Of a DNA stretch of 64,000 nucleotides, positions 11,451-24,000 are shown piece after piece. Source of the DNA: Zygaena filipendulae (taxonomy: Eukaryota > Arthropoda > Insecta > Lepidoptera > Zygaenidae); assembly GCA_907165275.2 (NCBI GenBank), contig OU015666.1:8896001-8960000 (forward strand), written 5' to 3'. The position numbers and the translations under genes were made by a program. Below the pieces are notes generated by a model, which was not told where the DNA came from, searched no databases, and was given only the letters and a program-made list of their open reading frames with translations. Every line of letters begins with the position of its first letter. Positions within the stretch are counted from its first letter, which is position 1.

Positions 11451-12437
11451 TATACAACGTGTTAATGAATTAACTGAAAACCTGATACACCCCATTTAAA
11501 AAAATAAATAATAATACGATTAAAATATATTTTATGTCGAAAAACATTATACTTTAAAAGTTATTCAACATTAGTTTGGAGGTGACCTATCTACGAAATT
11601 CCAAGCACTACGCCCGCGCCTACCGGTTCGATTTTTTGCTGCGGGCGGCGTACGCGCCAATAGGGTACTTGCATGAATTTTTTTTTCAGTCTATTTTAAA
11701 GATATATGGCCTACTTAAACAAAGCAAGAAAAAGAAAAAAAAATATATGCACAAATTAATTAAATAGAACGTTTCAAAGTTCATACTTTAGACCTTACCG
11801 CCGAAATGCGAAATGACGTCACTTGTTCAAAATTACGCCTTATTAATCTGTGATAGAAATGTCACTGTCGTATTGACAGGGTCATGTGACACTGACAGAC
11901 AGATAACTTCAATATCCAAAAGCGAAATTAAGGTTGAACTGTGTCGATTTACTTCCAAAAGTTCCAGTAAAGAATCGAAATGCATCTTACCGATGCATTT
12001 TAAAGTAAAAAACTTCAGAAAATGGAAAATATGCGTTGACTGTATGCCCTTAGTTTCCTTTGCCCTCTCTGAAAGAGGTAAATGTTTCCTAAAAAAATAA
12101 AAGTGACGTCATGTGTCAAGCTTGGCTGTGATTGGTGTTTCGTTGCAACGTTCCATTTCACAAAATTAAAAGTTGAATATTTTGGAAACTGTTGAAATTT
12201 TTTTAGTAAATCTTTCACGATAACGCTTTTCTAAGGCTCTATTTTTGAAATATTGACACAATTTCTTATTATAAATTTCATGCAAGTACCCTATTATTGT
12301 ATTATAAATAATTTAGACTTGGGCTAGTAAAAATGAAAAAATATAACCTATATTAAAACATAGTGCGATCGGTTCGCTAGTTGATTCTGAGCAAACTACT
12401 TTTTGGTTTTCAGTTAATTCATTAACACGTTGTATAT
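11451..12437. mobile_element. DNA element with inverted ends, interrupted by a nested element
   Basis: The left end TACAACGTGTTAATGAATTA and the right end TAATTCATTAACACGTTGTA are inverted repeats. A second, uninterrupted inverted copy lies at 60744-61100. The extra length here is explained by the insertion at 11662-12292. Confidence 0.75.
11662..12292. mobile_element. Nested nonautonomous element, AT target duplication
   Basis: The ends AGGGTACTTGCATGAA and TTCATGCAAGTACCCT are inverted repeats, and both sides carry AT. The uninterrupted copy at 60744-61100 serves as a natural empty site. The AGGG terminus and 2-bp AT duplication resemble ISL2EU-type elements such as the one at 44526. An open frame at 11813-12100 has no recognisable product. 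Confidence 0.65.
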
Positions 12438-12439
12438 AA

Positions 12440-12654
12440 ATCACGTGTCACGTTGTTTGTCCGCGATGGACTCCGAAACTACGGAACGGATTTTAATAAA
12501 ATTTTGCAACCATTTATAATATGGTCCAACTTAAAAGATAGGATAGTTTTTATCCCGGAATTCCCTCGGGAACTGAGGGACATAGAGTACTTTTTCCCGC
12601 AACCTCCGCGGGAACTCCGAAATTACCGCGGATGAAATCGCGGGGGACAGCTAG
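12440..12654 (+). mobile_element. Helitron-like repeat
   Basis: It contains TTTATCCCGGAATTCCC and AATTACCGCGGATGAAATCG and ends GGGGGACAGCTAG followed by T. Confidence 0.65.
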
Positions 12655-14552
12655 TAAATATTATATTATATAATAAGAGCGCCTATTGGACTTATCTTTT
12701 TTAGTGTAGAGTATTTTACAGATGTTTATTTAACCGCACTTTGCCTATGGGACTCTTATTGGCACACTGAAGTCCTCTAACGAGTCAAAAAACAGGTTAA
12801 TTAAACTCTGATTTCAACAGATATCGTTACATTTATAACCATTAGTTACCTGCTATATCTGCTTGTTATTGAAAAAATAAAACTGAGTTTGTTATTGGTC
12901 ATAAAAATTCACAAAAGTCATAATTAACCTCGTTCCAAATTGAATAATATAATATATGAAAGTAAAATACCGAAGCAATAAAGATGTAAATTACAAGTGT
13001 CACGAAACATTATAATTACTTACCTATGCTATAATATTAATTATTATTAATGTTGTTATTAAAATTTATCATTATAACTTTGATGTGATTTGATTCGCTA
13101 ACCATTTAATTAAAAATTTGTTTGTTATCAACATAGATTTTTTGGCAGACGTAACACCTTAGTTCATAATATCTACGCTTACAATCAGGCGAGATTGTGG
13201 ACAAATGTCTGACCAATCAGTAAAAAATAGATAAATATGAAAATAATTATCCGTAAATATAGTTATTGTAATAAACAAACCTAATGGGCTACCAGAAGAA
13301 GTATTTTTGGCAGTGGCACCTAACATAAACAACTTTAAAATCAGATTGGATAACTGGATGCAGGCATGTTGCTTTAACTGTCATGCATGCCTGAATTTTT
13401 TATATATAAATAAATAAATAAAACTATAATAAACATCCACAATTTGCAGACAGAATAGTAATTCAATTAAATTGGAGATGTTTAAAACAAAATTATACAG
13501 GATGTGTTGATGTCGCAACTTGCTGAAAAATCTTATAAAATCGCTTTTTTATAACACATCGACATTACATCGACATACAGTCGACATTTTGTATGATGCT
13601 AAAGACAGAAAATGTGTTGTGAACTGTGGCAACGTCGGATATCGGTTCCATTTGACACCGTTGCGTTGTGGTCACTGTTGAAACCTAACCTCACCTAGCA
13701 CCTACATCGCGGTGTTCGCAAATACAAAACTGCTAGCGATTTTAATCTGATGAATATAAATATACGTACTCATCTACTGCAATTTTGCCTAACTGACGAC
13801 GTCGTATGTACCTAAACGGACGAATTATAAAACTTGGCTAGCTTTCTAAATGATTTTTAAATTTTTTGGAGTGTCTGTAGATAGGTAGGAACATTTGTGC
13901 TCGTATCATGCATAAACTACTGAACGGAATCGTACGTTATTTTTACCGTTGTCTGCATTATATTCAAACATAACATAGCTTTGTTTCATCGAAATCGGTT
14001 AGTAGAAAAATGAATTATGACATTTTATAGTTTAATGAAACAACAGAACCGACTACCGAGAGCCATTGGCCAAGTATGAAAACTAGATTAATTTTCAAGT
14101 ATTTCTTTGGGTGATGAGCGTACCTACACCTACCTAGTTACGTAATACCTATACAATATGTGAGAAAAATTTATACTTTTTTTGAAAAGTGAATATGCAT
14201 AGGTAGCTAAATGAGATCTAAATAATATGTGAAACAGTTAATTTATATTTTTTTTATTCACACTGAATGCCTGTATTGACAAACACAGGTCTGTAGATAC
14301 CACTATTAATTAAAAACAATTGTGTCTATTAGTTATTAATGAGCAATTTTTCACATCGTTTCTTCAACTTCATTTAGTTAGGTAGGTTATCTTCTTGTTC
14401 GCAATGTCGCTAATTAGGTACATACCTGTGGAATACCATTTCGTGAACAATAGTCGACAGTGGATCATCAGAGCTAGTTTTCATACATTTAATATAATAA
14501 TTATGTTCTTGCATTACGGCTACTTCATAAGTTTCTTATCTCGTGAACACTA
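12655..14552. other. Intergenic tract with a LINE remnant
   Basis: Apart from the retrotransposon remnant at 13283-13427, no gene is seen. Confidence 0.4.
13283..13427 (+). mobile_element. LINE reverse transcriptase 3' end
   Basis: One frame reads NGLPEEVFLAVAPNINNFKI then RLDNWMQ and soon stops. This is the typical C-terminal motif (LPEEV..AP..N.FK.RLD) of non-LTR reverse transcriptases, followed by a TAAA-type tail. It is 5'-truncated. Confidence 0.6.
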
Positions 14553-14759
14553 AAATTTTATTATAAATGCAAATGTGAATTTGTTTGTTGCTTTTTTACG
14601 CCTTAACTCCTCAACGCCTAATGAAATTTTGCATAGGTATACATTGTCAACTGTCGTCATTTGCCAGGGCTACAGAGAAGGATACAAGGTACTATTTTCC
14701 TGGAATTCCCGCAGGAACTCCGCGAAATTAACGCTGGTGAAACTGCGCGGCACAGCTAG
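14553..14759 (+). mobile_element. Helitron-like repeat, nearly full length
   Basis: Starts near ATTTTATTATAAATGC, contains CGCCTTAACTCCTCAACGCC and ends GCGGCACAGCTAG. Confidence 0.65.
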
Positions 14760-15035
14760 GAGTAACTAAATATTGTAATGCAAATAATTCGTATGAAAAC
14801 TAACCCACCCTCCATCTTAATCAAGTGATCGTCTAGTTTTGTTATTTTGCGTCAACCTGTTAATCTACGGAAAAAAACGCGTTAATTTATGGAACTGGTT
14901 TTGAAACGAAATTTAGTTATTTACATCGAACACAGGTGGCTCAGGGCTGTCTTGTTAGAAATCTCTCAACAAAACAGATGGTGGCAGGTTTTTTAATCAC
15001 TTTTGTCCGTTCATTTTTATTTTTATATAATATTA

Positions 15036-15200
15036 CTAGCTGTGCCCCGCGGTTTCACCTGCGGTAATCCGTAATTTCCGAGTTCCTGCGGGAATTTCGG
15101 AATAAAAAGTACCCTATGTCCTTCTCTGTACCCCTGACAACGTGTATGCCAAATTCCATCCAAATCCGTTCAGCCGTTTTTGCGTGATTGAGTAAACGTA
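15036..15200 (-). mobile_element. Helitron-like repeat
   Basis: Reversed CTAG end and hairpin (CCGCGGTTTCACCTGCGG), followed by CCTGACAACGTGTATGCC. It is followed by a second repeat of other type (about 15,240-15,535) ending in a CAGACAGACAGACAT tract. Confidence 0.6.
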
Positions 15201-15535
15201 CCTATAGCGAGCGAAGATAAGAGCTGGAAAGCGCATATTCATCCAACTTACTTCAAAGTTATAGCCACTGCTCAGCTCCTATGTGTCTTAGCGTTATGTT
15301 ATATAGCCTATAACCTGCCCAGGAGTATGGACTATAGTCTACAATCGTACCAAGTTTGGTTAAAATCCCTTCAGTAGTTTTGGACCCATGCGTGCACGAC
15401 AGACAGACAGACATAAAATTTACTGATTGCATTTTTGGCATCAGTATCGATCACCATTCATCCTCCAATATTAATTTTGAATATATATTAAATGTACAGA
15501 ATTGACCTCTCTACAGTTTTATTATATATAAGTAT

Positions 15536-17954
15536 AGATATAGATAATGCACACTCGCATCCGTGCCAAGAAGGAACTAACCTGCATCATCCACATTAAT
15601 ATAAAAGCTCAAGAAGCTTGTGTTGTTAAAGTTAATCCTAAAAGAATATTTTCGTAAAGCGTAGGACTGTCTCTCGTTGTCTCTACTATAGTCCAACCAC
15701 GTATTGTCATAGATACCTACCATCGCCCAATGTAGGAGACACATGGTAGGTATGCCTATCTACCTACTGCTTACTTATCATAGTCATAGTATCCGTGAAC
15801 CGCATCTATGTGTAATCGTGTAATGTAATTAACTATAAAAACAAATACCGTTCTATTTTAATTCTTCTTCCCGCTTTTCCTGACTATTTCCTATGATTTA
15901 TGATATGTACTTTGTATTCGTACCGGTATATAGCTTGTGCGATAATATTTCAGTAAAGATTAAGTAGATAGATTTTATTTGTTACTTTGTTCGCTGTATA
16001 GGTAAATACTCTTCGAGGTTTTACCGGCAATAATTTCCGTAGTCCCTCGGGATCCTACATATATTAAAGTATCCTACATATATTACTCAAGGATATTGTG
16101 CTTCCTATCAATGAAAGAATTTTTAAAACCGATTTAGTAGATAGTTGTAGAGATTATTCCCTACATTCAAACCTACAAGCCAAGAGTATAGTGGCTCAGA
16201 CGAAATAAAAAGTTTTTAAGTTTTTTTATTTCGTCTGAGTATAGTGGCATCTACTTTTGGGTTTTTATTTTTTACAGCGGCAGATATGAGAGCGAAGTCG
16301 TGTGTACCTACCTGCTATAGTGCCACCAGTCCACTGAGTACCTCCTGTGCTTTATTATGAATTCTTCGCACTATAGGCAAAAAGCTGCGGCATTCGAATA
16401 AAAATCTCGCTCACCGCTGACTCCGCCGTCTCTAATGAAGCTTTTTGCATTCAAAGCTCACACAATGACTCTTTAAGCTAGGTAGGTAAAGTATGTTTTA
16501 ATGGTGTTTGCTACCATCTTGAACTTGCTAACGATTTATAGGCAGCTTACCTGATGTTTCTATTAAACTAAGACAACGAGTAACGACTCGATTAACGTTG
16601 ATTGTCAAAAAGTCAAAGATAAATAATTTGATTATGTATCCAATAAACCGGATTTCAAATAGATGACCGTACCAAATGTTTTATGCGCTGTGTTGTTTTT
16701 TCATGAATAAATAATATCTGTCTATATGGAGTTAGGTACTGATCAAACTTGGTCCTTCGAGCCGGATGAGCCGAATTTATAAAACGGTACTAATGTCTAC
16801 CTACATTGAATTATTGATAAAAATCGATTGCCATACTATTGTACATATTTGTATTCAAAAGGCGAACTCTTCAATGAATTCCAATTTCCAACTGAACAGG
16901 TACCTACTATCTATCTAGGTATACAGCCATAAGGTAAATCCTACTAACCTTAACGTTTGGTTTGGTTTGGAAACGTACAAAGCGTATACCTCTCTACCCA
17001 TTGAGAAACTTGACTATAATAGAAGAGGAGAAGAGAATCATTATCACCCAGTTTCCTTACTATTACTAAAGCTAGGTTAACAATTAATTCGTCGAAAGAC
17101 TTATACTTGCAGCGAACTGCGTTTATTGGTTCTGGCAATGCTATAAGTATTAAATGAGGTTCTGGGAAATCGTAAGTTTAACTCTCATTACAATAACGTA
17201 CCCAACGTATAACCGTTAAAAGTACGTAGTATATTTACTCTGAGGTATAACTGCCTGCGCAGTGCGCATCCTTGACTATATGCATGCATGGAAATATGAT
17301 TTCAAAGAGTAGGATAATTTTTAGCTTGAATGAATGAATGAAAAACATTTTATTGAGCACCACATTCCACAAACAGTACAATGTCTAAAAACTTACAAAA
17401 CAGAAAGTATTAAGTGACTCCAGTCCAGTGGCTTGGTTAAATAGATATATGTATAAACTCTTTATTGAACACCTTTAAAAAGAAACAAAAATATACCTAC
17501 CAATTTTTACTTATGTGCCAGAAGTAGACAATTGGTTATAATATGTACCTAGTTTCTGATGTAGTTCTGAAACTCTCGAAGTTATACCTCGGTCAACATA
17601 ACATAACATATGCATAACATAATTACTATAACATGTACTTATACAACTAATAAGACAAGTTTTACACAAATCGCGACTTCGGCCGGCTAGAAAATAAGAA
17701 GTTGGACTTACAGTGAGCTAGCTTTGAGTGTCGAAGTTCTACGGACATTTATCATTCCATTAAATGATTCGGCGAATAAAACTTGATAACTCTTATAACG
17801 CCAACCGAACGTAAGTAGTTAATATCGCACACGATGTTCACCGCACTAGTTCCGCCACTGACTTTGGAAAGTGTTCGTTTAGTTGTAAAGAGACTAACGT
17901 GTAAACACGTCGAGAATTTAACGACATGTAGGCACGACGTTCGTTTATTATAAG
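15536..17954. other. Intergenic tract
   Basis: No gene is seen. It contains the H1 hairpin at 16195 and, near 17,325-17,400, a TGAATGAATGAA tail followed by TTTTATTGAGCACC, resembling a reversed LINE 3' end. Confidence 0.4.
16195..16239. mobile_element. Ultra-short hairpin element, family H1, copy 1
   Basis: A 45-bp palindrome with ends CTCAGACGAAATAAAA and ATTTCGTCTGAG. It is flanked by the perfect 8-bp direct repeat TATAGTGG at 16187-16194 and 16240-16247. Confidence 0.8.
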
Positions 17955-18057
17955 GTTAATGTTAAGACTGGTTCGGAGAGCGGCGCGGGCGCAGCGCAGG
18001 CTTCGCTGGATGGAAAGTTCATCGTACGAGTGAAGGCGGTGCGGGGGGGCGTCGACG
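17955..18057 (+). other. GC-rich patch, possible orphan exon or promoter
   Basis: A CpG-rich island in AT-rich DNA. One plus frame reads QASLDGKFIVRVKAVRGGVD and ends at a donor-like GTGAGC, but the acceptor (TTATTATAAG) is poor. Minus-strand frames are also open. No product is recognised. Confidence 0.2.
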
Positions 18058-18419
18058 TGAGCTGTGTTTGAGAAAATGCTGTCGAAACCTCCGCGATAGA
18101 GATGAGCATGCAAACTATGAAACTAGGTACCATTCATACTTAACGTTTATCCGATCGACGCGCGACGGTACGTTTAGACATATACAAGGTGGAAACGTTA
18201 TGTACCTAGGTATGTCTTCAGGTATGTCATACACTTAAAGTTTCCATTCTGTATACCCGTGCTGTATACCTACTTCATTTTGTAAGTTAAGCGATAAACT
18301 CAGAAACTACAGATAAACAGAACGAATTTTCATGCGGTTTTCACCAATAGATATAGTGATTTATGAGGAAGGTTTAGGCATGTAATTTGTCAAGGTCTTG
18401 TGTAAATATAACCATAATT

Positions 18420-18563
18420 TTTGAAAGTTTCGGAATAAGTGCATTAAATTTTGCATACAGCACGTTGTCAGGTGTACAAAGAAGCTGACATAGCGTACTT
18501 TTGTCCTGGAATTCCCGCTGAAACTCCGAAATTAACGCGGCTGAAACCTCGGGGAACAGCTAG
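18420..18563 (+). mobile_element. Helitron-like repeat, 5'-truncated
   Basis: Contains TCCTGGAATTCCCGCTG and ends GGGGAACAGCTAG then T. Confidence 0.6.
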
Positions 18564-19608
18564 TATAAGACATTTGAGACGATAGTTGAATGGTTCCATC
18601 AATACGTCCCTCGTAATTACCTTACCTACTTCTGTAAAGTAGATTTTTCTCGTTTGTCAGATAAAAATTTCAAGACGATTTACGAGATAACTACCAGAGA
18701 TAGTTTAATTGCGACTCGCATAAAAAGAAATTTAATTTGTAAGTAAATAGATTGGCTGAAGATGTTAGGGATTTTAAATATTTATTTAGGTATATATGCC
18801 GATATGCCGAATGCCGATGATGCAGCTGCCATGGTGACGGCCTCATCCCTTGAAAATCTTGAACGAAAAATGAACGACACTGCTTCTCGGCTTGTGGAGT
18901 TCTTTAAAGCTCTATACATTAAAAAAAAACTCACTGTATAATATACACTTCTCTCTATATCAGGCCGTCCCAGGCCCCACACACAGCTCACAGTGTTTGT
19001 GGATAACTGTGAGCAGGATATATTAGAAAGCACAACATTCTTTGGGTTCGAGATGGATAGAGTCGAGCATGGCATGGTCGGCCCATATATGTAGACAAAC
19101 TATGTGGCAAACTGGGCATTGCGTGCTTCGCGCTGAAACGTATAAGTAATATCCCGCGTGGTGTCGGTGGATGTGGCCTGTGCATAATACTTTGTAACTG
19201 TCCACTCGCTGCTACATTATGGCGCCGAGCTGTGGGGGCGCGCTGCAGACTGACAGCTAGCTTTCCGCATGCAGAATCGCGCACTATTGTGCGGATCTCC
19301 CACACCAAATCAGCTGGCAGCTAGACCATATTTTGTGAAACTGGGCATCCTAACAACCACCTTTTACTGTTATTTAACAAGTGGCAGTGTATGTGAGAAC
19401 GAACGAGGATCTGTACAAAAAGCACAGTGACACACACTCCTATGGCACGCGCGGCACTGACAGACTTGCGCCGCCTGTACCGCGCACCATGGCCAAATCC
19501 TGTAAACTATATAACATATGGACCCCACTATGACAGTGCCGGATTAAGTGAGCGCGTTGCCTGTAGCAAATTCTATTTAGAGGTTTGCTTTAGGTCACCA
19601 AGTTTAGT
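18564..19608. other. Intergenic tract
   Basis: Nothing supportable as a gene. GC-rich patches at about 19,200-19,290 and 19,430-19,500 precede the LINE remnant. Confidence 0.35.
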
Positions 19609-19960
19609 ATGGTAATTATTCACATAAATAATACTGTTAGAAAAAAACTTGATAAATTGCCTGATCATATAGTGGCAGCACCGAGTCTTAACTGTTTTAA
19701 GGGACGATTGAAACGCTGGTTAATCGAGCAGTTTTTCTACTCTTATGATAAGTTAATGAATCTAATAAATATTACCTATACTAGTACTACCGTACCCCGC
19801 CAAGACGAGCCAAGCGAAGCGGGAGCACTATTACCTATCTTTTCTCGAAGTGCTTCGTCGTTTTTTGAACCCTTATAATAACTTGGGTTTGGATGTTACC
19901 AGATAAACGAGATTCTCGGGATATGTTGTCAATATACACATAATAATAATAAACATATAA
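19609..19960 (+). mobile_element. LINE reverse transcriptase 3' end and tail
   Basis: The frame reads KLDKLPDHIVAAPSLNCFKG then RLKRWLIEQ, the C-terminal signature of a non-LTR reverse transcriptase. It is followed by a 3' region (GCCAAGACGAGCCAAGCGAA) that recurs inverted at about 35,385-35,455, then by an AATAATAATAAA tail. Confidence 0.6.
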
Positions 19961-20130
19961 AGTTTTAGTTGCATAGCTCTTATACTTTAGATTTTAAAGA
20001 TATGAATAAGCCACATATTCTGACTAAGGTGTAGAGTTTGAGAAGTTAGGCCTTGTAGAGTAACGTGAGTGTTATAAGCTTGGCTCTACATGAGATCTGA
20101 TAACTTTTTGACAGTGCCCGTCATATGAAG

Positions 20131-20546
20131 GCTTACTATGAGCAAAAACGGAACCATTCAAGTTCCGCGCAGTTTTAGAGCAGGCCTGAAACTGAATTGT
20201 TTAAAATCGTACTATGACCTCCTAAAAGGTGAACGACTATTGCATCGCCATGGAATTAATAGTTTACTCTGAGGTAGATACAACCGAAGTACCTATTAAT
20301 TCCATGTGAAAAAGTTCATCATAGACCAACTTTTTAACCATCGCTTTGACACTTTAGACGCCTTTATACGACGCTTTCGTGCTGTCAAACTAGTGGTCGT
20401 AGTACGAAATGTTCATACAAAAAAAAGGTGAACGGTTTTCTAGATGTCAACGTAAACAGGCCGGTAGCAGGCTTGCTAAAATGTGGTGATAGTACGATAA
20501 AGCAGAGCAATTCAATTTAGGTCCTGCTATAAGAGCTCATAGTAAG
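20131..20546. mobile_element. MITE, about 415 bp
   Basis: The ends AAGGCTTACTATGAGC and GCTCATAGTAAGCCT are inverted repeats. It contains an internal foldback (ATGGAATTAATAG ... CTATTAATTCCAT). No coding capacity. Confidence 0.6.
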
Positions 20547-21015
20547 CCTCATGGACTCGTCTTGGCATAATTTTACATGAAAATGTTTTTGGTGGGATTA
20601 TTTATATCTTTCATCGGTAATTTTTAATTTTCTATTTTGTTTTTCAATGTCAATAGGTTCAATGACTGTCAAAAATGTATACATATATCTGCAGCTGACC
20701 GTACTCTCACCGATGCATTATTTCAGAAAAGAAAACATCTGAACTGGCTGTATGGATGTAGATTCCTTTGGCTTCTCCAAAGGAGTAAAATAAAAAAAGA
20801 AACCGTCAAAAGTCAAAACGTCCGAATTTGGCTCATGTCAAAAATTAAATTGTCAAAAATAAATTACACTGTCATCGTCCATCTGAATCTGATTCGTTTG
20901 GCGATTCAATAGAAATTGTAAGCATTTCGAAGATTTTAGTTCTTTGAGTTAGAAGCAAATTCCAATTTAGCATTTAACTATTCTAAATTAAACGAGAATT
21001 TGTTAGCGAAACAAT

Positions 21016-24000
21016 ATGCCTAAGTTTGCTGGTGAGTGTTTGTACAGTTTTCTGATTCCTTTGTTGAGGTTAGAGAGGTTTGTTTTCTGATTTTCTAAAA
21101 TGTTTCGTGTTCAGTTCTAATTAGGAAATAAGTTACAGTTACTAATCGGAGTACTGACTGCCGTGATATATTTGTTTCCAATTGTTCCGCCCTGTAAAGC
21201 TTCGAATATCCGACTACTTAATGATAACTTTCCCGGCATCTGTTTTCGAATATTTGAGCGGCTCCCATTTATTTGTATTAAACTGTTTCAGTTAAAGTGA
21301 AATGGGGCAAGGAGATGTATCCAGGTGTGGAAGTGAATACTGATGATGAACCTGTGTTGTTCAAAGCACAGATCTTTGCCCTGACCGGGGTACAACCAGA
21401 GCGACAGAAAGTGGTATGCAAGGGAGTTACACTTAGGGATGACACTTGGGGAAATTTCAAATTGGCTAATGTAAGTTATCAGTTTTGGTATTTATTTTCT
21501 GTTGGCACTATTTTATTAAATTACTTTAGATTATAAGAATTTTTTTGGATTCAAAAACATTTAATTAAGATTAAAAGGTTGTTTGTGCTATAAATTGTAA
21601 AGCGTTTTTATTTCAAAGGTAAGTGAAAAAATTTATGGATGACTTAGCAATTTATCATTGTGGCAGTTGCTTAATTGAGCAGTCATACTGCTGGGGCAGT
21701 GATATTGGGCTTCTTGCCAATTTTATTTTAGTTAATTTTATATATTTCAGAATGCTCTTGTCTTAGTGATGGGTAGCAAAGAGGAAGATGTACCAAAAGC
21801 ACCCACTGAGCAGACACGATTTGTGGAAGACATGAATGAATCAGAGCTGGCTACAGCTGTGAGTTACCTTTATCATATTTGCATTACAAACTTTGCAATT
21901 AAGATTTACTAATGTAATTTTGTATCCACAGTTAGATATGCCAGAGGGTCTCATTAACTTGGGTAATACTTGCTACATGAATGCTACGGTTCAGTGCCTC
22001 AAAACTGTGCCAGAGTTGAAGAATGCCCTGCTCAACTATGATAAATGTAAGAATGATTGAATGGTATTGCATTAGTTGTGTGTTAAATTAAAATGCCTCC
22101 ATTCTAGCCTAAGGTCAATTTTGAATAAAAATATTGAACTCTGTCTGACCATGTGTACTGGCTGCAATACTCAACGTCATACCAGATCAGACAAAAAGAG
22201 AGTTTACCATCAAAATTATAAACTAAAATCATATACATATATTATATTATTAGATAATTTATAAGGCTAAAAATAGTGTGTGTAAAATTAGTTAAGCCGT
22301 CTCACACGTGTGGTTGTTTTACTACAGATATTTTACGAGATATATTAACAAATTTATAAATTTAATTACCAACAAAAAAAAGCAACCTGTATAAGCGATG
22401 CCTTCTTCATAATTTTTTAAGTGGGTAGCAATAAAAAATTAAAAACAAGGTACATAGAAATATAGTAATATTTAAATTCTAAATAATGTCAGATGACTGC
22501 TATTGCGCAAATACAAATTCAAAAGAGTTTAAATGTGCGTCGTAATAACCAACGTTATATTGTAATTGTTCAATAAATAAAAAAAAATGTATAGCATCCG
22601 GCGGCGGTGCGGTGGGTGAGCTAACGTCAGCACTGAGTGTGACGATGTCTGCACTGGAGAGCGGCGGCGCAGGCGCGTGCGCTGGGGCGGCGGCGCGGCT
22701 TCTGCGCGCGCTGCACGCGACCACGCCGCGCTTTGCGGAGCGCGCACCGGGCGGCGGCCTCGCGCAGCAGGACGCCTCCGAGTGCTGGACGGAGATCGTG
22801 CGCGCGCTGCAGCAGCGGCTGCCCGCCACACCGAGAGTCGAAACTGGCAATGATAGGTAAACTTTTTTTTTCTAATAGAGTTTAGCAAAACTGATAAGTA
22901 CTACATTTTTAATGATAATAATGGTTGGACAAATAGCTTGAATTGTAAGATAGAATAATGGCTATATGAACTCACCACGATGTTGGTACTAACTTAATGA
23001 CCTTTTTGATGAGTATCTGTGAAGCTAGTATAATATTATATTGGTAATGTTTTAAGACCAAGGACATACAATAAATACATTATGTTTTGTTAATTTTCTT
23101 AACTATGCAAAATTGCGTGCAGAACGTCTGTGATCGAGCAGTACTTCGGCGGCACACTGGACGTGGAGCTGGTGTGCTCGGAGGCGGACGAGCCGCCCAC
23201 GCGCGGCAAGGAGACGTTCCTGCAGCTGTCCTGCTTCATCTCGCAGGACGTCAAGTATCTGCAGTCGGGGCTGAGATCTGTGAGTTGCAATATGTGATCC
23301 ATAGCCCCTATACAACACACACACATCACACGCGCGCACGTCAGCACAATCATGACCCCAATGCGCTGATTGCGCATTGATATTAATGAGAAAATAACAA
23401 AGAACCGGAAATATAATTATTATAATGTATGACTCTGCATTTATTTTGTATTGTTTTCAGAAAATGTCAGAACAAATCACTAAATTGTCAGAAACATTGG
23501 GGAGGGATGCTGTTTACACAAAAACCGTGAGTTTTTATTATTATTTACTCTAATAACCTTGAAAGACTAACATTTTGATTTTATTCTAGTAAACTTTTTG
23601 ATGTTATTTCAATTGAAAAGAAAACCTTTAAAATTTCTTTAACTTTCATGTTTCTAGACCTAGCTGTTTGGTTTAGTCTGTTCTTTGATGATGTATATTT
23701 TTATCCTGATTGGACCTGTTATTTTTGGCATCAATAAATTTGATTCCAGAGTAAAATCAGTCGCTTGCCTGCGTACCTAACTGTGCAGTTTGTCCGCTTC
23801 TACTACAAAGAGAAGGAAGCGATCAACGCAAAGATTCTTAAAGACGTCAAGTTCCCGCTAGATCTTGATGTGTATGAGCTGTGCTCGCCCGAGCTGCAGG
23901 AACGACTTACGCCGATGAGAAATAAATTCAAGGTAAAAATAACATCTAATATGTATTTCATAAAGATGACTATAGCAAAATGCAACCTTTTACCACACAG

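Noticed and set aside
18062..18133. Minus-strand signal-peptide-like frame starting MVPSFIVCMLISIAEVST
   Set aside because: Only 61 codons, with no mature-domain similarity and a competing plus-strand reading; not enough to call a gene.
22500..22888. Two long Arg/Ala/Pro-rich minus-strand frames
   Set aside because: They are antisense shadows of the GC-rich USP14 exon 5 and show no domain.
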